In this document: positions 36,201-45,517 of the stretch, in pieces
Numbering within the stretch: position 1 is the stretch's first letter
How the letters are laid out: the number at the start of each line of letters is the position of its first letter
Assembly (NCBI RefSeq): GCF_958450345.1
Contig: NC_088782.1
Span: forward strand, 103,508,358 to 103,572,357
DNA from: Calliphora vicina
Lineage: Eukaryota > Arthropoda > Insecta > Diptera > Calliphoridae
DNA: 64,000 nt
Reading direction: 5' to 3'
Made by a program: the position numbers and the translations under genes
Notes under the pieces: generated by a model
Told to the model about the DNA's origin: nothing
Databases searched by the model: none
The model's input: only the letters and a program-made list of their open reading frames with translations

Positions 36201-38006
36201 TTTATGAAGAAGCTAATTTTGACTTAAATCTCAGGAATTTGTGCTCCTATGTATCTGGTAGATATTCAAGAAAAACTGTACTTAAATTTAAAACACTGAA
36301 CATTAAGAATGTTCCCAGTCAATGTTATTGCCTACTTAAATATCAAAAAATATTGATGCCGGCTAACTAATGAAGAATTATTTGAATTTCAACATATAAA
36401 AAAAACATATTTTTCGATATCGATTTTGAAACTCATTGAGGTACATACCTATTTCAGAATTGTTAATATCTAGTACAATAGAAAAGATATAGATCAGTGT
36501 TCGACATATAGATAACATGTATTATAATAACATTTTATGTAATCTAACCAACTATTGAATGTGAGTTTTGTTTATTAATTGATAATATGTATGAACTTGG
36601 TTGATATTCCTGTAGTTTACAGGTAACTAAACGACGAAACACAATTTTCTTTAGATAAGTACTTACAGTGGTTGACAACAAAATGGAAAATTTAACAAAT
36701 ACCTATTCAATAAATAGGTCAAAATACTAACAAATTCTTAAGAAATTTATTAGTATTTCACAACAAACTAAAAAGGTATTGACAAAACAATGTAATCTTA
36801 AGTTTTCTTTTTACAAAAATGGTCTGGCCCATTTTTTCGCGTGTCTATAACTTCCAAGACCAGCCTCATTTGCCCTGCGACTAACAAATCGAGAACTAAT
36901 TTCCAATTTTTGATAACCTCCCTGTCAATAATTTTAGGGAATTTCTTAAACTCTCTTGCTATTAAGTTATCTTGTCTAGGGGTAATTTTACCTAATGTTG
37001 AGTTTTTACAGTACAGTGTATCAAGATTTTTTTTATTTTTTAAAATTGCTGATTTAATATTTGAATATTTTTGACAGATAATTTTTTGCTTTAATCCAGT
37101 ATTATTATTTTAGTTTTTAAATTTTCGTAAATCATGAATTTTTATCGTTTTCTGACATACCTATTCTATTACATTTGTTTTATTATTTTTAGGGCAATTT
37201 AAAAGTTTCCATTGTTTTGGCAATGCTAAAAAGTGTTACCACAGGCTATAAATGTATTTTTTAAACTTTAATTTAATATTGAGCAAAACATATTGATGGC
37301 TTGTAGGGTTAAGGAAACATCACGTTACAGTCGGCTAACACAACCTTCACGCTGTGCCCAAGATTGTACACTTCAGGTTTTTTCTAGTGGCATATTTTCA
37401 TTTAGAAAGGGAAACCTGAGTGTAGCAACAAGAGCAGAAACAAAAAACATGTTTTTTTTCTATTGTATTAAGTTTTAGTTTATTCTACCACTTACCATTA
37501 CAATACTGAGCTGAAAAGTCATCATCGAAACGGCAACGTTTGGCTGAAACCTCATAGTTATTGCTGTAAAAGTTTTTGTTGTTGTTGTTCGCAGCAGAAC
37601 AATCGCCGACAGCGTCAGCAGCAGCAGCACCAACATCATCATTCATAACGAAGAAACGTTTTTTACAACGTGTAGTTGTTGTTGGTGTAGTAGTTTTGAA
37701 TGTATTTTTCATGCCATTGACATCATTATTTGCCATAAAATTGTATGTTGTACTATTGTTATTATTGGTAGTAATATTATTATTATTGTTGTTGTTATTA
37801 TTATTATCATGAGCCGCATTTACATAGGAGAATCCATAGTAACCATTTGATGATAAATTATTTAAATTCGAGTTTAATTGAGGCACTACACGTGGATCAA
37901 AAGGATTCAAGTGACGTGTATGAGGATTATTAGATTCAAAATCCAAAGGCAAGTTTGATCCAGATGAGCCATCAGCAGCCCATAATTCAAAATTTGTTAA
38001 TACCAT
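24269..38006 (-). CDS. Asn/Gln-rich low-complexity protein, three exons
   Basis: Minus-strand exons 38006-37496, 28433-about 28164 and 24633-24269 join in phase to about 381 residues. Exon 1 starts MVLTNFELWAADGSSG, carries an Asn run (about residues 69-78) and ends with a basic-acidic AKRCRFDDDFSAQYCNG. It has a perfect GTAAG donor. Exon 2 follows a TTTACAG acceptor and encodes FFQLPSTQIATQSC, an Asn run and a Gln/His-rich stretch. Exon 3 follows ATTACAG and ends in a His-rich segment before TGA, with AATAAA after it. The exon 2 donor is uncertain: CAAG|GTCACT at 28164 gives the right phase but is weak. If it is not used, the frame ends at 28105 and exon 3 belongs to another isoform. No known domain, signal peptide or membrane segment is seen. 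The composition suits a nuclear regulatory protein, but the function is not known. Confidence 0.65.
25113..25186. repeat. GC-ended perfect palindrome
   Basis: CCGCGGGAGTTTTTTCCC at 25113 is mirrored exactly at 25169-25186, and the adjacent ATTTTTCC/GGGAAAA parts also pair. A GC-rich hairpin inside a very AT-rich intron is striking. It may be the tip of a larger decayed element or a cruciform-forming site. Confidence 0.75.
27046..27706. repeat. Minisatellite, 35-bp unit, about 19 copies
   Basis: The unit is close to ACATTTTCTATAGAAAACTAG plus TCTCAAATTGTGAG. Each unit contains the palindrome TTTTCTATAGAAAA and a second small dyad (CTCAAATTGTGAG). Copies differ by a few bases. It lies in intron 2 of the Asn/Gln-rich gene, 0.5 kb downstream of exon 2. 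Confidence 0.9.
29325..29424. repeat. 100-bp hairpin
   Basis: The left arm ACTGAATGAAAT, then GCTCTTGG, AATTTTAAGTACATTCTGAA, is mirrored on the right with a four-base bulge, two mismatches and a very small loop. It could be a small palindromic transposon or a precursor-miRNA-like hairpin. It sits in intron 1 of the Asn/Gln-rich gene, about 0.9 kb after that intron's end at exon 2 on the plus-strand map. Confidence 0.7.
30990..31181. mobile_element. Possible hAT-like non-autonomous element
   Basis: CAGTGGTCGTCAT at the left and ACCCACCACTG at the right could be termini (CAGTGGT when oriented alike). A related start, GATCAGTGGTCAGCATAGAG, recurs at about 34143, and a more diverged one at 36491. 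No 8-bp target duplication is seen, so the call is tentative. Confidence 0.35.
33060..33725. repeat. Degenerate tandem repeat with TTTTCTATAGAAAA core
   Basis: About twenty diverged units of roughly 33 bp, each with variants of ACTGTTATACAGACAATTTTCTATAGAAAA. The core is the same palindrome as in the 27046-27706 minisatellite, and both arrays lie in introns of the same minus-strand gene. Isolated TTCTATAGAAAAT motifs also occur at about 25380-25560. Confidence 0.75.
34879..35407. mobile_element. Tc1-like non-autonomous element
   Basis: The left end CAGTGGATGACAATAAAATG and the right end, reverse-complemented CAGTGGGTAACAATTTTATG, are similar terminal inverted repeats. Both are flanked by TA (34877-34878 and 35408-35409), the Tc1/mariner target duplication. 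The 529-bp interior is non-coding. Confidence 0.6.
36666..37075 (-). pseudogene. Tc1-like element remnant with transposase fragment
   Basis: It starts beside a TA with CAGTGGTTGACAACAAAATG, the same terminus as the element at 34879. Inside, minus-strand fragments read TPRQDNLIARE and VIKNWKL, the N-terminal DNA-binding part of Tc1-like transposase, closely paralleling the remnant at 17820-18052. It is truncated and shifted in frame. Confidence 0.55.
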
Positions 38007-38992
38007 TTTTTTCTATTTTAACGTAATATGATTTTTGTATTTAAAAAATGTAGGATTTATTGTTACTTCTTTAGTGGTAAATAGATATATGATTGTTGGT
38101 GGTTGCTTAACTTGGTTGTTTTTGTTATTGCTTTATTGTTGCCGCTTTGTAATGCAGTAGTTGTTGTTTGTTTATAGACTGTACTTTGCTGTTATATTTA
38201 ATGTTCGACTGTTGATTGTTTGTTTATTACAAAATTCTGCATTCAAATGAAACGAAACAAAAAAAATATGGAAATTTTTTAAAACAAGTTGAATACACTT
38301 TTAAATTTTAAACGAAAAAAACGTGTGTAATTTTTATTTCTTTGTTCTATGCTTCTACCGCCCCCTTCTTATTCCTTTCACTAACAACACCACACAAACA
38401 AATAAAAACAAGCACTTTTTGCACAAACAAAAAAAAACACACACACAATTAATTTACACTTCCCTTCCCTCTCTTACATTTCAAAAACCACAAAAAAAAC
38501 TAAGTACCGTATATATGATTGGTACATATTGTTGATTTTTTTTTTCCTTTTTGTTCTTGTTGTTGCTAATTAAGAAACAAAATTTCAATTGTATTTTTTT
38601 ACTTATTACTTTTTGTGTGAAGCACCTTAATTAATTTTGTTTCTGTTTAAATTAAAAACACGCTTTTTTCGTTTAAAATTAAAGTGACGTTAGCCGTTAA
38701 AAATAAATTGTTTCGTATTTTTATTTTTTGGGGGTTTTAACCAGTGTCTGTTTCTTGTAGAAAAAAATCGAATTTATTTACTTTATCTCCCTTTTTATGT
38801 ATTTTTTTTCAATCGTTGTGTAAAAACCGCGTTTCTTCTACGTTATTGGTTTTTGTTTTGCTTCTTTCTTCGCCTCTTGTTGTTTGTGTTTCACTTTGAT
38901 TTTACTTTCTTATTGCTTTTATTCCAATTTGCACAACCACACGCGTTCACGTTTGAAAAACAACTGATTCAAAACACAAAAGTGATGCCGGT
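38007..38992 (-). promoter_or_regulatory. Leader and upstream region of the Asn/Gln-rich gene
   Basis: The minus-strand sequence upstream of the start codon at 38006 is low-complexity (A-, CAA- and GAA-rich on that strand), as in long fly 5' leaders. No TATA box or initiator is convincing. The frame at 38323-38535 on the other strand is a shadow. Confidence 0.35.
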
Positions 38993-39743
38993 CAGGGATG
39001 TCAAATGAAATTTAAACAAATTGTACCAATAAAGATTAAAAATTGTACTTTTTCGAAACTGTACTATATCATATTTTCGTAAACAGCAACAAAATCTGTA
39101 TATATCTAGCAAATAAGATAAAACTTGGACATGAATCAATATCGAAGTAGCTATTTTAATAATTGTTTAAGAAAATAGCAAGCGGGTTTAAGAAATTCCT
39201 AAAAATTACTCCCTAGGAGGTTATTAATGATCTAAAATTGGATATCAGTACTTAAGTTTTTCGGTGGCAATATTATGTTGAGTCCTGTTTTTCAGGGCAA
39301 ATTATTGGTCTCATTTATATTATAAACGATGTTATGTATACATATGCAAAGGAAAATATGTCCCTAGTTTGAAGATTCCATCACGACAATGACACCGAAC
39401 ACACCTCAAGGTTTGTAACAGAGTGGTTACAATCCAATGAGGTATGCATGTACTTTGAAGTGGCTTACCCAATTGTAGATCGCAAAAATATAACTATTAC
39501 ATACCTCAACTACTTTTAGAATTAACTTTAAACTGCTAATTTATTTAAATTTTGATTTTGGTTAATGAGATTTTTACTAAAACAATTGAATACAATTTTT
39601 AAAATTTAAGTACAACATGTCATTATTTGTTACTATGAACGAAATTTTAAAATTGTACCAAATATGTCATTTGTAAACCATAGTACTTTTCATCTTTGAA
39701 ATGTACAAAAAAATGTACAATTGTACCAACTTTGCCATCACTG
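38993..39743. mobile_element. hAT-like non-autonomous element
   Basis: Ends are CAGGGATGTCAAAT and, reverse-complemented at the right, CAGTGATGGCAAAG. The flanking eight bases ATGCCGGT and CCGCCGGT agree at six positions, compatible with an aged 8-bp hAT target duplication. Subterminal TTGTACCAA and TTGTAC motifs repeat at both sides. No transposase frame. It lies about 1 kb upstream of the Asn/Gln-rich gene's start codon. Confidence 0.65.
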
Positions 39744-40643
39744 CCGCCGGTAGTGGAAATTTTTCAACGCGAACAAAAATACGAAAATAATTTGTCGTAC
39801 AACGGAACAAATTGGAATGAGATAAAAGTTTTGCACGGTCTTATGTTTTACTAAAATATGTACATGTGTTTATTTATAGTTATATAATTAATTAAACAAT
39901 TTGAACGCACATTTTTTGTAAAGTTTAGAATCGTAATTATGTATTTATTTATAAGTTAATCTTTACAACATTTTCGAGGAATATTACGAAACAATATGGA
40001 ATGAAACTTAAATCATGGCGTCATTTGTAATTTCAGTTATTTTTTTTTAAACTCACATTGTTGCTGAAAAAATAGCAGCCTTTATGGCAATGTTGGCTAC
40101 CGTTCCATATAATATTTTTTTTTAATAATTTGTCGGCTTAAAGTTTCTTCTCGGCTAAGAAAATATTTAAATAATTTTTTTTAACAAGATTTATGGAAAT
40201 TACTTAGACTGTAATCGACAATATTTCCAGCGGAGTTTGAGATATAATTTGGTGTAATTAAATTTGATTCTATAGTTCTGCAGTTATTCATTTCCTATTT
40301 TTTTTTCCAAAATATTGTTTAAAATCCACAGATAATTTAGTAAAAAACCCGTTTATGTTTTTTATTATTTGGACTAGGACTAAAGACAGATTTAATAAAT
40401 AGAAAAAAAAACTAATCTTTAACCACCCTGTCAATGCACTGCATTACCATTTTGGCATCACCTTTGTAATATTCAACTTATCTTCAAACCACCCTGTAAT
40501 AGATATAAAAAGAAAATAAAAACAGCTGACTATAAAACGAAATAAAAGGAAAATTTCACAAAAATCGGCAAAACCATCAATGTGGTGTTAAAAGTTTGTG
40601 CAAATTTTCTAAATACGCAAAAGAATTTCAACCAAGAAAAAGT
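39744..40643 (+). promoter_or_regulatory. Region upstream of COA3-mtTFB1
   Basis: AT-rich intergenic DNA. TATAAAA occurs at 40504-40510 and 40531-40537, within 140 bp of the COA3 start, and could serve a promoter, though many mitochondrial-protein genes in flies lack TATA. A twice-used CCACCCTGT motif (40421-40500) precedes it. Confidence 0.35.
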
Positions 40644-40907
40644 ATGTCTGCTGACAAAGAATTCCCCAAAATTAAATACGGCGGCAGCTCAACTAAACTT
40701 GATAAATCTCAATTGGAATTTATGAAATTGATTGAACAACAAAACTTGGAGAGGGTTACAAAATTGCAACGCGTTAAACGTAACAATTTAATAACGGCCG
40801 GTGCTTTGGTTACCTCTGTCTTGGGCATTTATGCCTACTCCATATTGTCAGTGAAACAAGAGAAATTTTTGGATGACTTTGATGAGCCCAAAAAAGTTTC
40901 CAACTAA
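40644..40907 (+). CDS. COA3: Cytochrome c oxidase assembly factor 3 (CCDC56)
   Basis: An 87-residue single-pass inner-membrane protein of mitochondria. Its family stabilises newly made COX1 during cytochrome c oxidase assembly. The N-terminal half (KLDKSQLEFMKLIEQQNLER) forms the short coiled coil, then the basic QRVKRNN precedes a membrane segment at about residues 48-69 (LITAGALVTSVLGIYAYSIL), and the family C-terminal block KQEKFLDDFDEP follows. I chose the start at MSADKEFPK, which fits the length I recall for the Drosophila protein; an in-frame ATG at 40596 would add 16 residues. The gene is intronless here and lies 212 bp before mtTFB1 on the same strand. Confidence 0.9.
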   Translation: MSADKEFPKIKYGGSSTKLDKSQLEFMKLIEQQNLERVTKLQRVKRNNLITAGALVTSVLGIYAYSILSVKQEKFLDDFDEPKKVSN

Positions 40908-41119
40908 AGAAGAAATTATTTTATTTTTTAATAGTTTATTTAAGATTTGTTAAGATTGCAAAAAGAAAATTGTTGTATAATATTTTAGATAAAAAAGTTA
41001 GTAAGGATTTATAGGATTTATTGAGCGAGTTTTAAATTGCAAAAAAATTGAGGTTAGTTTTGTGATTTTCTTTGCTAAAATTGATACTATGAAATGTTTT
41101 ATTTATACTTTACAGAAAA
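40908..41119 (+). other. Intercistronic spacer between COA3 and mtTFB1
   Basis: 212 bp, AT-rich, with no AATAAA signal. It ends in a pyrimidine-rich TTTATACTTTACAG directly before AAAA and the mtTFB1 ATG, which looks like a splice acceptor. mtTFB1 could therefore be made either as the second cistron or through alternative splicing that skips COA3. Confidence 0.5.
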
Positions 41120-42121
41120 ATGTCTGAAGCTGCTGTGCGTGTACTGAAGACCGGCATGCGTTTGCCACCATTGCCTACCCTACGCGATCTGGTGAAATTG
41201 TATAAATTGCAGGCTTTGAAACAATTATCACAGAACTTCTTAATGGATGAGCGTATAACAGATAAAATTGTTAAAAGTGCTGGACGCATAGACCCCCGAG
41301 ATACGGTTTTAGAAGTCGGTCCAGGTCCGGGCGGCATAACACGTTCTATTTTAAGAAGACAGCCTCAACGTATAGTTTTAGTAGAGAAAGATGCCAGATT
41401 TTTACCTACCTTAGAACTTTTACGAGATTGCGCCAAACCTTTAAATCTACAAGTTGATATTTTCGTTGATGATATTTTACGTTTTGATATAGAGAATCAT
41501 GTGCCCGACACATCTCATCGTTTACATTTAATAGGTAACTTACCATTTTCTATCTCCACCAGATTGCTTATCAACTGGTTTGAGGATTTATCATTAAGAC
41601 GCAAGGCTTTTCGTCGCAATGACACCTGCATGACTTTAACTTTCCAAAAGGAGGTGGCAGATCGCATATGTGCTCCCTTGGGACACGAGCAAAGAAGTCG
41701 TCTCTCTATTATGTCACAAATTTGGACACAACCCATACTCAAATTTACCATACCGGGCAAAGCGTTTGTGCCCAAACCCGACGTCGATGTGGGTGTTGTT
41801 AAACTAGTGCCGCTGAAGCAGCCCAAAACTGATTTACCATTTCCGTTGGTGGAGAAAGTAGTGCGCCATATTTTCAATATGCGTCAAAAATATTGTCGCC
41901 GGGGCTATGGTACTCTCTTTCCTCCAGAACAACGTGACGAAATGTGCTATGAGTTATTTAAACAGGCAGATGTGGAGAGCACTCTAAGACCTTTTCAATT
42001 ATCTGTAGATGAGTGCATACGTTTGGCTACGGTTTATAAGGAATGCATTGATAAAAGTCCGGATATTGCTTTATATGATTTCCGTGCTCCTAAAAATCCT
42101 ACACAAGAAGTTGATGTTTGA
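41120..42121 (+). CDS. mtTFB1: Mitochondrial 12S rRNA dimethylase mtTFB1
   Basis: A 333-residue member of the KsgA/Dim1 rRNA adenine N6-dimethyltransferase family. The metazoan TFB1M enzymes dimethylate two adjacent adenines in the 3' hairpin of the mitochondrial small-subunit rRNA and are needed for mitochondrial ribosome assembly. The sequence shows the family entry QLSQNFLMDE (residues 35-44), the SAM-binding EVGPGPGG (65-72), the acidic E89-K-D ribose site, VDDILRFD (116-123), and the catalytic GNLPF (139-143). The C-terminal part (FVPKPDVDVGVVKL, NMRQKYCRRG) matches the helical RNA-binding region. There is no intron, and the length fits the family. An AATAAA follows 48 bp after the stop. 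It is very likely co-transcribed with COA3. Confidence 0.95.
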   Translation: MSEAAVRVLKTGMRLPPLPTLRDLVKLYKLQALKQLSQNFLMDERITDKIVKSAGRIDPRDTVLEVGPGPGGITRSILRRQPQRIVLVEKDARFLPTLELLRDCAKPLNLQVDIFVDDILRFDIENHVPDTSHRLHLIGNLPFSISTRLLINWFEDLSLRRKAFRRNDTCMTLTFQKEVADRICAPLGHEQRSRLSIMSQIWTQPILKFTIPGKAFVPKPDVDVGVVKLVPLKQPKTDLPFPLVEKVVRHIFNMRQKYCRRGYGTLFPPEQRDEMCYELFKQADVESTLRPFQLSVDECIRLATVYKECIDKSPDIALYDFRAPKNPTQEVDV

Positions 42122-42168
42122 AATGTATTATTGCAACAATTTATTCGTTTTCATTTAATATTTTGTTT

Positions 42169-42174
42169 AATAAA
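42169..42174 (+). terminator. AATAAA polyadenylation signal
   Basis: Canonical signal 48 bp after the mtTFB1 stop, and the only clear one after either cistron of the COA3-mtTFB1 pair. Confidence 0.7.
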
Positions 42175-43049
42175 ATAATCTTTATTTGTATAAAACGGTG
42201 TATAAAATTTGTGTAAAAGTTACAAAATGTTGGAATGTTAACATTAATTATATTTCAAATATGTATGCTGGTAAAAGAAAGAAGGAGACGTAATATATTC
42301 AAGATTTAAAAATAAAAAGACATAAAAAGAAAAAAGTACATGGAATGTAAAGAATAAACTAATATTGACAAGCAAGATACAATTAATTTTTAAATAATGG
42401 AAATTAGGTTTAATTTCAAAACAGAAAACACTATAAAATTCATGCGTTTTTATCATGTAAACTTTGTTACATGAAAAAGAAAATGCTTTTTTACGATGTT
42501 AAAAATGTGTTTACTTTGTTTTGATAACATTTAAACTGGAAAGTATTTTGATGTCTTGGAACTCACACTTATTTTATAGTTACTTCTTAAAGCATATCTA
42601 TAAGCTTTCTGCTTAATAATAAAATGAGATTCTAAGGGTGTATGATTGGTTTAATATGTAACTTATAAATGGGATTTGTATTAATTCAGTATAATGGAAA
42701 ACTTTGGAATATATTTTGTCTTGTTATACTTCCTTATCTTTAATTATTGGACGGATTCGTTTCATTATAGGTAGTCTCTTATATCTAAAATTTGTAAACT
42801 TTGTAATTGTCTAATACAAAATATATGCTTGTGTTCGAAAAGGCACTAGTGATCAAAAATACATATTTTTCTGCGAACACAAAAACTAATGTTTGAATGA
42901 ATAGTTCCCAACAATTGTTACTCAAAATTTAATATTTAAAAACAATTGGAGGCATTTTGTTTGAAAGCCCGAAATCTTTAACTCAATGGCTTTTCAGAAA
43001 GAACTATTATATCAAACACTTTACAATAACTATGTATTGCTTTCAAATA
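42175..43049. other. Intergenic DNA between convergent genes
   Basis: Nothing assignable. It should hold the 3' UTR of the minus-strand Ly6-type gene that stops at 43050. Confidence 0.45.
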
Positions 43050-43704
43050 TTAAAATCTAAATAAAATCTTATTTAGAACTAACAACACTATACTTAGCAT
43101 GCCAAATCCTAGCACAGCACTGGACTTTAACAATGTCTCGGCTCCATTGCAGCGATGATCCAAAAAGCAAAAACAGAATTCAACATTACTAAAGTAATCA
43201 CGTTTCACATCATGTTCCTTAATAGTATGATTAACATAGTTGGCCAAATGAACATCAACAGCAGCAGGACGGCAACCTTCATACTTATCGGCTGGAATAT
43301 CAGTTCTAAAACTGAGAGAACTTAGGCAGTCACGTATAATAGTTCTTTGGGCTAAAGAGTAAATATATTTTATAGTATAAAGACATTACAATCAGCAACA
43401 ATTCTTACCTCCTCGCTTTTCGGTCACCTTTACACAAATATCTTCACTTTCAGGACATTTTTCACCCAGAAAGCCTATGCCACGCCAATTGAAATCTTCA
43501 CCACATCCCGGAGTGGCTGAGGTACAACGATAACACCATATAGCCAATCCTATAATTATGAGCCATTAATTAAACATCACAAATATTTTAATTATGATTA
43601 ACATGGGCTGGTTGTAACAATTTTATAATAATACTAGGCTTCACCTTACCTTCTTTTATAGTTAATCCAAGAATTATTAATACAATATACATGAATTTCA
43701 TCAT
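43050..43704 (-). CDS. Ly6/quiver-type GPI-anchored protein
   Basis: Minus-strand exons 43704-43650, 43549-43409 and 43351-43050 join in phase to 165 residues. Residues 1-22 are a signal peptide (MYIVLIILGLTI core). The mature part opens WCYRCTSATPGCGEDFNWRG, the insect quiver/sleepless Ly6 type, and has ten cysteines (24, 27, 34, 50, 57, 74, 92, 125, 127, 133), enough for the five-disulfide three-finger fold, with the C-terminal CN pair of the family. NHT at 106-108 is a possible N-glycosylation site. A hydrophobic tail (SSAVLGFGMLSIVLLVLNKI) after KSS fits a GPI-anchor signal. Insect members modulate ion channels, septate junctions or signalling at the cell surface; which one this is I cannot tell. 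Intron 1 follows the signal peptide, as is usual for Ly6 genes. Confidence 0.88.
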
Positions 43705-44116
43705 TATGTTTCAATTTAAATATTTTTATTTAATTTATAAGAAAATATTTGTATTTTTTATTAACAATGTAAAATAACAATACAAAACACTGCACAAACA
43801 ACTACGCCCTATTTTGACATTTGATGACGTTTGTTAGAACAACAGCGTTACTCGTTTTTAACCTTTTAACGCCGTTAAGGTGTAGTAACGGCTTAAATGA
43901 TATCAGTTAATTTTGACTTATAAGTAGTGTGCCGTTATTATTTGAATTGAATTGTTTTGTACTTTTTGTATCTTCTAAATAATTGATCACAAAAACTACA
44001 GTTTCGTGTTTACATTTACGTGTAACAATTATTCTACGGTTTCTTCTTAGAACTAATTCCTGCAGAAAAATTCAAAATTTAGAACTAAGATCATCATTTT
44101 TAAATTGTAACATAAT
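43705..44116. other. Upstream region of the Ly6-type gene
   Basis: AT-rich, with no recognised repeat or gene. The promoter of the minus-strand gene should lie in its left part, but no core element stands out. Confidence 0.35.
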
Positions 44117-44360
44117 TGGGGTATTCACACGTTCTACTATTTGGTCATATTGTCATAATGTCCTAATATATTATGATATAGTTTTAACAAATTTGTGTAG
44201 TGTTTCAAACAAAATGGTTCAAAACTAATAAGACTATTTGAACTATGTTTATTGTTTTGTCATAAAATAATATTTTTTTGTTTAGAACACAACAACAACT
44301 ATTATAATATATTAGGACATTATGACAATATGACTAATAGGAGACCATGTGAATACCCCA
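44117..44360. mobile_element. MITE with about 57-bp inverted repeats
   Basis: The 244-bp unit starts TGGGGTATTCACACGTTCTA and ends with a near reverse complement (CATGTGAATACCCCA). The inner arm GTCATATTGTCATAATGTCC with TAATATATTA is mirrored exactly. No coding capacity. AAT lies on both outer sides and may be a 3-bp duplication. It is about 0.4 kb upstream of the Ly6-type start codon. Confidence 0.75.
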
Positions 44361-44589
44361 AATATCCAAAAGAATTAATTTGGCTAGTAAAATCTAGTAT
44401 CCAGTTATCCACTGTAGTTCTGATTTGATTCTTTTGTAAATTACGTTTTAATATAATAAAAATATAAATGGATAATGAAATTAAGAATTAAGTATAGTTT
44501 AAATTTGACCTCTATTAAAGTAGTCCAAGAGCTTCCTATGTTAAGAATACGAAAAAAGTTCGAGATCATTAGGAAGTATGCTCCAGGTT

Positions 44590-45470
44590 CGTTGAATTCT
44601 TATCAGAATGGAACGACACAAAATACAAAGATGTTCTAGTGGATCATCAATCTCAATGTTGCGTGTTAAATTATTAAAAAAGAAAAAAAACTATGTACTA
44701 GAAGTATAGACTGGGATTCACATAGTCCCGTTACCTATTCCCCTGATAAAGCCTAGTAGATTTTCTAGATCATATCTAGCGAGCTAGATCATGGAATCTT
44801 TCCCCTAGTCGTTTTTGCCTGAAACCTATAGTCTATGTTTTCGTGTGACCAACTTCTTTGGCCTTACATATTTCCAATTGTCAGTAAGTTAAGGAGGTGT
44901 GCTACCGACGGCACCAGTGATTCCAATGTAAGCACATCTCTAAGCTTTACTGAGTATATTTCTATATCTAATTTTCCTCATTGCCTCTCACCAAACTGTA
45001 AAATCATAAGTAATAATGCGCCTTACAACCGATGTGTAAATCCAGTTTACCATGCCTAATTAGAACCACAACGTCGTCCGCAAAGGCAACTATCATCCTA
45101 CCCTTAGAATCAATGATCTTGAGAATAGAGTTCACCGCTAGTAACCATAACAGGGGAGACAATACTTCACCCTGCGGTGTACCCCGGGTAACTTGTCTCT
45201 AAGCCGTGCTCAATGCAACCTAAAACCTCTTCGAGCACACTCTCCACAGACTTACGATTGATGTAGGGGTGCTGAGCGGTGCTAATGTGGTTGGTATCTA
45301 TATTGCTCCTAAGTTAAAGATCTTTCAGTCGCTCAAGAGTTTTCAACAGAAAAGACAACAGGATGATAGGTCTCTCCACGCTCTAGGCTGATACCCCCTA
45401 TCAGATATCAGCCAACAGAAACCATCAATATCAGCCAATAGAAACCATCAATTTGGAAAATCTAATTCGT
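44590..45470 (-). pseudogene. Non-LTR retrotransposon reverse-transcriptase remnant
   Basis: On the minus strand at about 45190-45030 the translation reads TRGTPQGEVLSPLLWLLAVN, then VAFADDVVVLIRHGKL. These are the GxPQGxxLSPLLW block and the FADD catalytic box of non-LTR reverse transcriptases. Upstream and downstream parts are frameshifted. The distal end (44700-44820) shares the GGTAACGGGACT segment with 8690 and 21590. The hAT-like element starting at 45518 lies just beyond and may have split it. Confidence 0.75.
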
Positions 45471-45517
45471 ATACGTTATACAGATTTTAGTGTAGTTTGA
45501 CCTCAAAGTATTCGAAT

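Noticed and set aside
37576..37812. Plus-strand Leu/Val-rich 78-codon frame
   Set aside because: It is the antisense of the Asn-rich coding exon of the minus-strand gene.
41515..41877. Minus-strand 120-codon frame
   Set aside because: Antisense shadow of mtTFB1.
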